From Caprella mutica (taxonomy: Eukaryota; Arthropoda; Malacostraca; Amphipoda; Caprellidae), in contig CANNZV010001149.1 in assembly GCA_947561585.1 (NCBI GenBank), positions 146,821 to 210,820 of the forward strand: a DNA stretch of 64,000 bases, in the 5' to 3' direction. This document shows positions 37,101 to 46,088 of the stretch, piece after piece (position 1 is the stretch's first letter; each line of letters starts with the position of its first letter). The position numbers and the translations under genes were made by a program. The notes beneath the pieces are model-generated. The model worked only from the letters and a program-made list of their open reading frames with translations. It was not told the DNA's origin and ran no database searches.

Positions 37101-38639
37101 CCAGAGGCTCTATCCTGAAGCTGTCTGTGGTGAATGGAAGAGAAAGGGTATGGCTTCTTAAATTCTTGATAAGCAGGCTCATAGGCTTCATTTACTATCA
37201 CCTCTTCATTTTCCTCTTCCATCCATCCATGAGTGCAGTGCAGTCACAGGTGTCTGTGTCCCTTTAACTTTCCTACATCTATGAACAATCTTAAAGACTG
37301 GTGATAGGTCACTATCTTCATGGAGCCACTTTTCTGTCTGACTACCTCTTCCAGTCCCTTGTACTTAATTTCCTTTTGCCTTCAGCGATATGTCCTTTTG
37401 TTCTGATGCAGAGGTTAAACCCTTACTAAAATGAATAAAAATATACCCCTTTTAATTTATTGTTTGTTAGGATGCAATTATGATACTTTTTTAGTGATAA
37501 TTTTAATCATAACTCTCTTAAATGTTTGGAACCTATGTAAATATATCTTCTTATTCTAACTGTTAAAACTCTTAAACAAAAGTCCTAATTCTTTTCAGAA
37601 TGACATTAAATCTGAAAACATCTCTGAAGTCAGGAAGCGTAATTTTTCCAAGGAAAAAGAAGATTCATCGAAACATACTGATTCAGAATATAACAATGCA
37701 AATGAAAAGTCTGAAACTCCGGAACTGAATGAAGTTAAAGACCAGAAGACTGAGGAGGATGCACACTCGGCTGAACCCATTTCAGCAACAGCAGCAAAAA
37801 GTAGAAGAAACTCTCGATTTGCTGTTACAAGAGTATCTACACCTTCTGATACCAACAAAACTCCTGATTTTAATACTGAAACAAATTCTGAAAATTTAGC
37901 CTCTCAAACATCCAATGGAGAGGCTGAAACAGATACGATATCAGAAGTTAGAGAAGAAGAAGCATATCCTAATAAGGATTACCTCAAAGTTCCAAAAAGT
38001 CCTTCTTTCAAACCTCTACTTCGTGTAAGAGATTCTGGTGATTCAGATGTCAGTGGATCGGAGCCAAACATTGCGAGAAGGTCTAAACTCTCTCCACCAA
38101 AAAGCATTCTCAAAAAGACTGAAAGTTTTACCATTCCTCGATCTCAACGGGGTGGTTCCCCTCAATTCAATTCTCATTATAATACAGTGCACGGTGATCA
38201 GTCTTCCAATTGGAAGAAATCTATTGATATTTTCAAGAAGAAAATGAAATCTGGAGATTCATACACAGATTCAATGCGCTCTTCGAATTCGTTCAAAATT
38301 CGTTCTTACCTCGATAGGGCACGTCAGGAGAGCGCAAGAAAAGAGGAGTTAATTTACGCTCAAGTGGTTGATTTTAGTAGTTCTCAGATAGACCAATCTC
38401 CCTTCCAACTTGTGGAGAGAACATCTCTGCTCAAGGTGCACACTCTCTTCTCCATGTTAGAGCTAAAGCAAGCCTACGTTACTGTCTTGGGTAAACTGAT
38501 AGGCGTGGTTAGTCTACAAGAACTCAGAGTTGCTATTGAAGCCATCAACGCTGGCTTGATGTTGCCGAATGATACTCCTACCGTACCAATGAACGGTAAT
38601 CCTACAGCCAGCGGTAGTACAGCAGATAGCAAAGTGTAG
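25142..38639 (+). CDS. ClC-a: ClC-type chloride channel, CLC-2 / insect ClC-a class
   Basis: Voltage-gated chloride channel of the plasma membrane; family members are homodimers with one pore per subunit. Eighteen coding exons: 25142-25258, 25924-26023, 29441-29623, 30096-30224, 32192-32325, 32497-32653, 33664-33789, 33871-33955, 34038-34139, 34272-34371, 34478-34609, 34912-35074, 35715-35830, 36044-36296, 36380-36509, 36688-36803, 36878-37068, 37599-38639. Lengths sum to 3375 nt (1124 residues plus stop) with every phase matching. Key motifs are QYQQTLMYGQY (N-terminus), GSGIPE (177-182), GKEGP with gating Glu221, FSIEVTS (Val where H+/Cl- exchangers have the proton Glu, so channel-like), GIFIP (470-474) and helix-R Tyr566. 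CBS1 is about 595-660 and CBS2 about 1040-1097, joined by an unusually long, Ser/Lys/Glu-rich, probably disordered linker of about 355 residues. Intron 2 holds a giant minisatellite and intron 10 is GC-AG. The start is fixed by an upstream in-frame stop and conserved N-terminal sequence. The exon model is my manual reading. Confidence 0.95.
25344..25853. mobile_element. hAT-like MITE in intron 1 of the channel gene
   Basis: It starts CAGTGGTTCTCATCTT and ends AAGTTAAGAACCACTG, an imperfect inverted pair of the common hAT CAGTGGTTCT type. The flanking 8-mers (TATTGTAT and GTCTACAT) do not match, so the insertion is old or the ends are slightly off. It makes up most of the 665-bp intron. Confidence 0.6.
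26013..28956 (+). repeat. 39-bp minisatellite seeded on the exon 2 / intron 2 junction
   Basis: About 75 nearly identical head-to-tail units. Each contains GAACTACACACAGGGTGAGG followed by AGTGTGTGCTGTCTGTGGT. Exon 2 of the channel ends AACTACACAGG and is followed by the donor GTGAGG (26024), so the exon's last bases and its 5' splice site are the first unit. That unit is the most diverged one (AATGTGTGCTGTATG). Four units are 37 bp, reading AACTAcACAGGG or AACTAGACAGGG (about 26050, 26868, 27918 and 27956). Variants recur 1051 bp apart (AACAACACAC at 26711 and 27762). The array ends at about 28956. Long open frames through it are artefacts of the period being a multiple of three. Confidence 0.97.
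34372..34477 (+). other. GC-AG intron of the channel gene (intron 10)
   Basis: The exon ends CACCAG and the intron begins GCAAGTAATG and ends CACCTACAG. Using GC at 34372-34373 keeps the frame and the family alignment ([11 protein letters not shown] then [10 protein letters not shown]). No GT alternative fits. GC donors with otherwise strong consensus, as here, are a known minor class of U2 introns. Confidence 0.85.
37095..37440 (+). repeat. Interspersed repeat copy in the last intron of the channel gene
   Basis: The fullest copy of an unnamed family. It runs from AGGCTCTATCCTGAAGCTGT through ATTTACTATCACCTCTTCAT, GAGCCACTTTTCTGTCTGAC and TCCCTTGTACTTAATTTCC to GAGGTTAAACCCTTACTAAA. Related copies are at 19056, 21500, 23815 and 39106, all in the same orientation. 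Class unknown. Confidence 0.7.
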
Positions 38640-39105
38640 TCAGGTAAAGAAGGTTGTGATTTAGTTAAGTAGATTAGATGGCAGCTACCTTAAAAGACAG
38701 TAATTCGCAATGATATGAATTGAAAATTTGTACTACTTAATTAGGTTATGTTGAATTTGATGAAGTTTTTATGAAATTAGAAGCTAAAATCACAATGTTA
38801 ATAGTTATGAAGATTGTTTCATCTCCGTTTTCCATTTTTATAAGTCAATTTTCTTACTTAGATTGAGATTGTTTTATCGAAAGACACAATTGTACTTAAT
38901 GAAGTAATTAGTTCTTTGATGTTGTGCACAATAATTGTACTGATAAGTACTTAAAGTCCACATAGTATTATCTTATGAATTCCAATGAAAAAGTTTATTG
39001 TACAGTATGTCTGCTCTTTGTTGAACTTTAATGAATTATTTATTCATATTTTTAGTCTGTTTTATTTATACCTTTCTATTTGTCGATTTTAATGCTTCAT
39101 GCAAT
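38640..39105 (+). other. Probable 3' UTR of the channel gene
   Basis: AT-rich sequence after the stop codon. I see no canonical AATAAA before the transposon-rich DNA at 39106. The first clear AATAAA run is the LINE tail near 39929-39944, so the gene may use a variant signal. Confidence 0.4.
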
Positions 39106-39261
39106 TTTCAACTCTAGTGCTACTACTATATCATCACCTCTTCATTTTCCTCTTTCATTAATGAGCTATTGGCATTGTTTCTTGTGTCCATTTTAGTGAA
39201 ATTACTTTCGAAGTTTAAGTCTTCACAAATTAACTTTTCAGAGAATTGTAGTAGGTGACTT

Positions 39262-39944
39262 AGCAGCAATAAGTCATTCACCCTATGTTTGGTCCCTGCA
39301 CATGTTGGTGTGCAGGGCAATGAACAGGCAGACGAACTGGCAAGAAGCAGCATAACCAGATTGCAAATATCTCCGCTGTCTCTTCCAAGATCAGACATCA
39401 AATCCTTCCTCAAACAGTCAATCGAAAAAGCATGGCACCAAACATGGCAAAACTTGAACAACAATAAACTTCACGAATCACTACCAACAATTCCCCTGAA
39501 GTACACAGACTCTCATCCCCGACGATAGTCTGTGAAGCTCTGTAGAGCAAGAATAGGCCACACTCCTCTCACACACGGATACCTGATATCTGGAGAAGAT
39601 CAGCCCCTCTGTGAGGACTGTATTGTGCCCCTAACCATGAGACACATCCTCATCGAGTGCCCCTCTCACACACAACGGAGACAACTCTTCGGTTGTCCTG
39701 GACCTCCCACTCTCAAGGATGTTTTTAAAGATGACAAATGCCAAATACACGGCCCGCTCTATTCTTACTTGGACCAACTCGGTGTTCTACAGATGACTTG
39801 AAGCTCCAATAGATACTCCCCTACTCCATTGAAGAAGTAGCACTCAATAACCCTCTTGATGTGCTATAATATAACCAACCTCAAAATCACTGCAAGAACA
39901 CCAAGAATGTGGTGGAGAAACACGCTATAAAATAAATAAATAAA
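39262..39944 (+). mobile_element. 5'-truncated LINE with 13-bp TSD
   Basis: The insertion is bounded by identical 13-bp flanks TAGTAGGTGACTT (39249-39261 and 39945-39957). It ends in an (AAATA)n-type tail (about 39929-39944), as expected for target-primed reverse transcription. It sits within an older interspersed repeat. Confidence 0.9.
39265..39801 (+). pseudogene. LINE (I/Jockey-like) RNase H end and CCHC domain
   Basis: The frame encodes the end of an RNase H domain, VPAHVGVQGNEQADELA, with the conserved His and Asp. It continues through HQTWQNL to RIGHTPLTHGYLISGED, then a Cys-Cys-His-Cys segment (CEDC..MRHILIECP) and the C-terminus GVLQMT. One in-frame TAG (39526-39528) interrupts an otherwise open frame, so the copy is dead but recent. 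RNase H followed by a CCHC region is typical of the I superfamily of LINEs. Everything upstream is lost to 5' truncation. Confidence 0.85.
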
Positions 39945-40060
39945 TAGTAGGTGACTTTGTTCGTAGAGCCACTTTCCTGCTAGATTACTTCTTAAAAGTC
40001 TGCGATGTATCTCTTGGTACCCAGGCAGACTTAAGTCCTTTCTAATTTATTGTAAGTTTG

Positions 40061-40150
40061 CAATTATTCGTTAAAGGTCCTCTCCACTCTAAATTTAGAA
40101 CATTTCTGGAATTGCTTTAGATATAAAGAGCTAAGGTTATATAACATATA
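40061..40150. other. Short unassigned stretch
   Basis: No feature seen. Confidence 0.4.
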
Positions 40151-40320
40151 ACGTAGGCTTGTGACAATATGCACTGCACATTATGCAGTGCATGCACATA
40201 AAAATTAAGTGCATATTCGCTTGAAATATGCATTTCATTGAAATGCATATGCGTTTCATAAAATGCATATGCATTTATAAAACGCATATGCAAAATATAT
40301 GCAACAAATAATCAATTAAA
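40151..40320. repeat. Transposon end with ATGCAT subterminal repeats
   Basis: TAGGCTTGTGACAATATGCA is followed by many ATGCAT / GCATATGC words. It resembles the ends at 47946 and 48171 (TAGGGCTGTGAC and TAGGGTTGTGAC), so the three probably belong to one DNA-transposon family. The far end of this copy is not clear. Confidence 0.5.
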
Positions 40321-40720
40321 AAAAACATTACATGTATTTCAGTTAAGTAGACATTCTAGATTTCCATGGATTTCTAGATATAGGATATTACTACTGCCCA
40401 TGTATTTTTCACTTAATATTTTTTATTAATTGTGAAAAATATTAAAAAATCCGGGAGGTAGAATAAAAGTCAATATCTTTAAATCTACGATAATTTCAAT
40501 ATATTGAAACACTTCTTGTAAATTCTAATTTCAAGTTCACTTAAATGTCCTAAATATGCAGTATCTTATATACAGACAGTTAAAGCTCGTACAGCGGATG
40601 ATCTTAAACGGTCTCTCACTGAAAAAGATCAAAATTGTAGTATAATATCTTTGCTACAACGCCCTCTTTAAATAATATGGTTTAACAAATATTTTATTAG
40701 TTTACCTAGTAACTACACCA
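40321..40720. other. AT-rich DNA, nothing recognised
   Basis: No supported feature. Confidence 0.45.
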
Positions 40721-40721
40721 T

Positions 40722-41367
40722 TTTAGCCTCAAATTAAAAGAAGTCAACTTCAAATTAAAGGAAGTGAATTTCGAATTAAAATTAGTCAACTTCTAACTAA
40801 AGGAAGTGAATTTCGAATAAAAATTAGTGAACTTCAAATTAAAGGAAGTGAATTTCGAATTAGTATTAGTGAACTTCAAATTTAAAAAAGTCAACTGTAA
40901 GTTAAAACAGTTCTATTTCAAAGTAAAACAGGTCAAGTTCAAATTAAAAAAAGTTCAATTTCAAATGAAAATATCGTATTTTTCTTCTGTTAAATTCTCA
41001 ATTCTGAAATAAATGAATTTAATTCACAAATAGGAAATTTTCTACCTATATTGAATAATGGCCAAAGCAGTTCTATTTCATCATATATTTATTTACTCAT
41101 CCAATTCATAATAAGTTCATGTATAATGGATACAGTAGAACATTCATATTATTATAAAGATTTATCAGATGGTTGAATTGATTTTTGCTTGAGTTCATCT
41201 TTCATAATTTATGATATTTTATAAAATAAGAATGAAAATTTTAAATTGTACTTGAATTATTTTTATTTGAAATCGATCTGTTTTAATTTGAACTGCACTT
41301 TATTTAATTCAAAGTTGATCTTTTTTAATTTGAACTTGACTAATTTTAATTTGAAGTTATATTTAAT
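40722..41367. mobile_element. Second foldback-like element with tandem-repeat arms
   Basis: The left arm (40722-40990) is a run of diverged roughly 20-bp units of the form CAAATTAAAAGAAGTCAACT. The right arm (about 41248-41365) is the same motif inverted (TTTAATTTGAACTTGACT). About 250 bp of AT-rich DNA lies between them. The right arm is cut by the hAT at 41368, and TTTAATCAATTATTTAACC continues beyond it at 44647. This is the same architecture as 5668-7524 with an unrelated unit. Confidence 0.6.
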
Positions 41368-41493
41368 CAGGGGCGTATCTAGGATTCGGTCAAGGGGGGG
41401 GCACTTTTCAAAAAATTTAACGTTTCTGAAAAAAAATCTACGGATAATTCCTCAGACTGATCAGTTATTGGATTATTTTAATTGCTTTGAACA

Positions 41494-43035
41494 TGCTTAC
41501 ACTGTGTTTCGTCAGAAAACTCATTTTTCAAATTGCGAAATGGGAGGACGTCAACAAGTTCATAAAGTATAAAGAATTGATTTTATCCTATTAGTATTGG
41601 CATTTTTCTTAAACCTTAAAAAAAATTGAATTTGAGAAGAAATGCATCGACCTGTACTCTGTAGTTTGGCAAAAACACCTTCTTCTTCAACAGTATGTCG
41701 AAAATTCATGCTTCACTCCATGACAAGTGAAGGGCGGCTAAATCTTACCACCTGAAAAAGCTCAAAAGAGTTCGTGGTCTATTCAATGAAACTGGTTCTA
41801 TTCACAAGAAAGGCAAATTATAACAAAACCAAAAAGGACAGAAACAGTGATTCAGGAGGTGAAGAGTTTCTATGAAGAACCCCCCAGAACCCCCAGTTTC
41901 TCAGCAGATTTCACCAAACATTACTCCGTTGTGGAGGATCGTCAGGTACACTAATGAAAATCCCTGAAATATCAAAGGAATAAATGATAGGTATGATGCT
42001 AAGGTAATATCTTTGTTTCCAATATTAATTTAATGGATCTAATCTTTCATGCATTCCTTGATGATGATGGCAACTCGTCATCGGTTAATGGTGTTTCATA
42101 TCTCAGATTGCTACAGGACATTATTTGGTGCTAGTTTGCTATGCGATCTGATCATCATTTACTGGTTTGGCATGCGATCTATTCAGAATTTATTATCAAA
42201 TATAAAAGATACAAACAGGTATACGAGATACCAAATATATTCCTTAAATCATTATGTACCATAAATACTTCAAGAAAATATCAATATATAAACTACATCT
42301 TACTAAACTTTTATTAATATGAAGTAAAATAAGTGATTAATATATGTTTTTTTTTTACTTTTAATGCATTGTGACAATATCATCTCATCTATATTGTTTG
42401 TTTTGTATCACAGTTACTTACAAAGAAAAATTATCATAATTATTAAAATAAAAATTATCAGATCACATTAACCTCACAGATCGCTTACCAAACTAGCACC
42501 CCTTATTTGGCCCATACTGCATCTCGTTCTTCACTTTGGTGGATGCAAGACGGCGCTTCACCACATTGAACAAATGCAGTTCTAGAATTTCTCATTGAAA
42601 AGGTTAGAGGCCGATTCATTTGCAGAAGAACGGAAAATTCCTGGCCAGCACACAATCAATATCACAACCCTTTTGATTTTCACTTCTTGGCTGATGCACA
42701 AACTCGAGTTTGTATATGAAAAAGAATATTCCATTGTGTCTCCTATACAAAGTGTTTAAAGTTTCGCTGAAAGGTATAACTCATTGACCCCTAAGAAATT
42801 TTAAAGAATGGTTTGAAGTTTGCTTCGTTCTGTCTTCAGGTTGGAGGAGGTCATTTTCAACAACTTCTGTAGGGCCACAGGAGATGTGGTTCATACAATA
42901 TAGCCATATATATAGGACAATAAATTTTTAATAATGATAGCTACTCTCTTTTCCATCAACGTGGTGTTGATGCATTAGATCGAAGTGCTCCTAATTCGTA
43001 ATTTAAAAATATCGTTTCTGATGGAACACAGTGTG
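41494..43035 (+). pseudogene. Mariner-like element copy 1, decayed transposase
   Basis: It is bounded by CACTGTGTTTCGTCAGA (about 41497) and its inverse near 43021-43033. Broken plus-strand reading frames include TGSIHKK (about 41805) and, near 42540-42690, QDGASPH, FLIEKVRGRFI and NPFDF. These correspond to the D-x-G-A-x-x-H and SPDL.P.DF region of Tc1/mariner DDE/D transposases. Many stops and frameshifts, so it is not functional. Confidence 0.7.
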
Positions 43036-43147
43036 TCAGTGGATGAATTGTATAGTCCATAAGCTGTATATCATGTCCAATAGAATGATAGTCATTAACT
43101 TAATCACAATATTCAATCATTGGCTGCAGCAAAATTAATCAAAACCA

Positions 43148-44490
43148 TACTGCTACACTGTGTTTCATCAGATAACGTAATTTTTCAATTACGAGTTAGA
43201 AGCACTTAAAAATGAGTCAAAGACCATTATAGATGCATCACTTTGAAGGAAAAGAAAGAATTTTTATTATTGTTAACATTTATTGTCTTATATCATATGA
43301 AGCACATCTCCTGTGGTCCTACAAAAGTTGTTGAAAATGACCCCCTCCGAAGTGAAGACAGAACGATACATGCTTCAGAACATTCTTGCATACTTTCTTG
43401 TGAGTCTTATTGTTTTTGTTTTTTTGAACTGAGATTTGAGCACATTGTATAAGAGACTCATTGGGATCTTTTTTTTTTATATAAACTTATAAACTCGAGT
43501 TTGTGCAGCAGCCCATATGCGAAAGTCCAAAGAGTTGAGATCTGGACTGTGTGCTGACCAAGAATTTTATTTCCGTACTTCTGCTAATCACTCGACCTCG
43601 AAACTTTTCCTTAAATTCTAGAGATGCATTTGGTCTTGCATCTACCAAAATGAAGAAGTTGCAGGCTGGGATCAGAGTTTTGAAAAACATTAACATGGTA
43701 ACATGTTGCCTTATTCGTTTAGGAATGCTTGAACAATTGGAACCATTCCATTAATAATTGCAACCTTAGCATCATACGTCGTATCTATCATTTTCTTTCC
43801 AGATATTTCGAAGATTTCCATTCGTATTCTTTTGATGTGTTTTTGATGGAGGTAAATTAACTTCTCGTCTGTCCAAACGATTCAATTGGCAATGTTGGAT
43901 GGTTGCTGCATAATCCACTCACAAAACCGCTATTTATGTGGTTTTCGCTAATGGTCGAACTGAAGTTCATTGATAAAATCAGAAACTAAATGTATGTATG
44001 ACGATCCTCCACCACGTGGTTTTGGTGTGGATGAAATCTGCTGAAAAACTTTTCTGAGAAAAAAAACTAGTGGTTTCTTCAAGGAAAATCTTCACCTCCT
44101 GAATGCGGTTTGTGTTTATTTGTTTGTTTTTTCATTTGTTTTTTCTTGTGAATCGAACCAGTTTCGTTGGATAGACCACGATTTCTTGTGAACTTTTTCA
44201 AGTGGTAAGATTTAGCCACCCTTCCATTTATCTTGGGAAAGCATGAATTTTCAGCGTATTGTTGAAGAAGAAGGTGTTTTGGCAAACTACAGAGTACAGG
44301 ACGATGCATTTCTTCTAAAATTCAAAAGCATTTTTAAATTGAAGAACAATGCTTATATTAATAGGGTGATAGAAATCCACTCTCTATGGAGAAAATGGCT
44401 TATGCATAATACGACTTGAAGCAATTTAATTTTTCGCATTTTGCAATTTTAAAATGTCGATTTTGATAGAATACTGAGTTCAAGCATGTC
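43148..44490 (-). pseudogene. Mariner-like element copy 2, opposite orientation
   Basis: The minus strand carries the same transposase remnants. 44309-44079 encodes HLLLQQYAENSCF.., KKFTRNRGLSNETGSIHKKK and SGGEDF. 43696-43487 encodes the C-terminal block with LEFKEKFRGRVISR. The left terminus CACTGTGTTTCATCAGA (about 43152) is a direct repeat of copy 1's left terminus. Segments 41641-41880 and 44080-44340 are inverted repeats of each other, as are 42790-42900 and 43280-43410, so the two copies lie tail to tail. Confidence 0.7.
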
Positions 44491-44664
44491 AAAAGCAATT
44501 AAAAATAATCAAATAATTGACATTTCTTCAATTTGGAGGATTAATCCATATATTTTAAATTAATCCGTAGATTTATTTTTAAAAAGTTCAGACCTCAAGG
44601 GGGGGGCATCTGCCCCATATGCCCCCCCCTTGTATACGCGCCTGTATTTAATCAATTATTTAAC

Positions 44665-44900
44665 CTGCCAAACCCCTAATTTTCTTTTTAAATTTGTTCC
44701 CTTGCTTACGTCACGTCACAAATCACTCAATTGTCGCTACTTGTCAATATTAGTATTCCTACTAGGGATTTAGGGAAACCACCAAAGAGTAAAGCTTTGT
44801 GAGCTGTGGTTACAAAGCGAGTGATTTGTGACCGTGACGTCAAGGCAACACACATAAATAGAAAATTAAGGTTAATCAGTGTGAATAACATTAATGGATT
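44665..44900. mobile_element. Palindromic MITE
   Basis: CGTCACAAATCACTC (about 44709) is mirrored by GAGTGATTTGTGAC (about 44819). Weaker pairing extends outward through CCCTTGCTTACGTCAC / GTGACGTCAAGGCAA and CCTAATTTTC / GAAAATTAAGG. Each arm is about 60-70 bp. Confidence 0.7.
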
Positions 44901-45041
44901 CATCACTGTTTTTATAATAGAACGTTCTTCAATTGTATCAAATATTATTTTAGAGTAATGCTGTTATGACGTCACGAACACAACATACCTCGATTGTCTT
45001 TACAATATTTCAATTCTATTTCCCGCTTTTAAAACCAGATG

Positions 45042-45057
45042 GCGCCACAACGCACTT
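45042..45057. promoter_or_regulatory. CTCF-like motif CCAGATGGCGCCAC
   Basis: The word matches the core shared by animal CTCF sites (AGATGGCGC). The same core occurs in inverse orientation at about 6659 and 6911, inside a MITE. Binding is unproven. Confidence 0.3.
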
Positions 45058-45318
45058 TTAAAATAGAAATTGTCGACAGTAGTGTATCTTATTGTAGCAT
45101 AATATCTTTGGCGTAACTCTTTAAATTTTTAGAAAAAAAAAAATCAATTTGATAGATTGCACGAGCTACCATCCAGGATAACTAAAGTTGCTAAATCAGC
45201 CAATAATTTTTTTTGTGTATTCATAACTAAATCCAATGCTCTAGAAATTTTAACTGACAAGATTTTCCGAAAGTTCTGCAAAGTTGAAGTGATAGTATAA
45301 TTTTATCTATTTTCGTTC

Positions 45319-45715
45319 TTGGAAAATTCGGTCTCTGTATATAATGGTGTTATGAAAGAATAATAATATAAAAAGTTGAAATTATTATTTCTTAAATGTG
45401 TAGTTTATTTATTAAAATAGGATAACATTAACCGTTTTAAAATGATTCGTAACATTAGAAATTGGACATGTTTTGACATTTATTTAACATGAAATTTGAC
45501 CGGAAAATTCAGTCTCGGAATATTCGGTCTCAGGTATAAATAAAGCTTATGAATTAGATGAATCGGGGGCGTGTCCCCGAACCCCCCTGCTACGTCATTA
45601 AACAATCAGGATATGTGCGATACAACAAACTCATTTATGTTAAGAGGTCATTTATAATTTTAAGACCTAAATGTCAAGACCGAATATTCCGAAACCGAAA
45701 TTTCCGGCCCCCTGT
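45319..45715. repeat. Inverted repeat around GGGGCGT...TACAACAAACT core
   Basis: GGAAAATTCGGTCTC and CGGAATATTCGGTCTC on the left are mirrored by AGACCGAATATTCCG and CCGAAATTTCCGG on the right. The centre has GGGGGCGTGTCCCCGAACCC and GCGATACAACAAACTC, similar to the centre of the Mutator-like MITE at 22275-22360. Confidence 0.55.
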
Positions 45716-46007
45716 TGTGTAATTCTAAGCAAAGAATCAACCATGCATGTATAGAAAAATGCAAAATGAAGCTATTTTCAAGAACGAGACAATTTTATTC
45801 CTTCATTTCGAGTAATAACGATCAACATGTTTCCCGTAGGAATCTACTGTGTGTCCAATAAGGCTATGCTTCTATTGTCTAAAATTATAAAGTATAGTAA
45901 ACACCGCATAATGTTTTTGAGATAGGTACTGTCTGTACTGGGTAAGTATCTATCGATACAGTGTTGCAAGTTTTTCACGATAACTCTTCTCTGATTGGTT
46001 AGCTAGA

Positions 46008-46074
46008 AGGAGGAGCCAACATGGGGAGGAGCACTAAACCGTTAGTGCTCCGCCCTTTGTTGGCTTCCCCTTCT
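46008..46074. other. Strong hairpin
   Basis: GGAGCCAACATGGGGAGGAG and GCACTAA pair with TTAGTGC and CTCCGCCCTTTGTTGGCTTC around an ACCG loop. About 30-bp arms with few mismatches. Confidence 0.7.
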
Positions 46075-46088
46075 TGCATACAATTATG

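Larger units (their letters stand above)
39106..40060 (+). repeat. Interspersed repeat copy split by a LINE insertion
   Basis: The left half (39106-39261) carries CATCACCTCTTCATTTTCCT. The right half (39945-40060) carries TTCGTAGAGCCACTTTCCTG and AGTCTGCGATGTATCTC. Together they align with the copy at 37095-37440. Confidence 0.65.
41368..44644. mobile_element. hAT element with 8-bp TSD, carrying nested mariners
   Basis: It begins CAGGGGCGTATCTAGGATTC and ends (inverted) CAGGCGCGTATACAAGGGGG. Both ends carry poly-G blocks. Exact 8-bp flanks TATTTAAT lie at 41360-41367 and 44645-44652. CAG-initial ends with an 8-bp duplication indicate hAT. No hAT transposase is seen. The bulk of the element is two mariner-like copies. 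Confidence 0.85.

Noticed and set aside
39126..39464. 112-codon minus-strand frame opposite the LINE fragment
   Set aside because: Antisense shadow of the LINE RNase H segment joined to the interspersed repeat.
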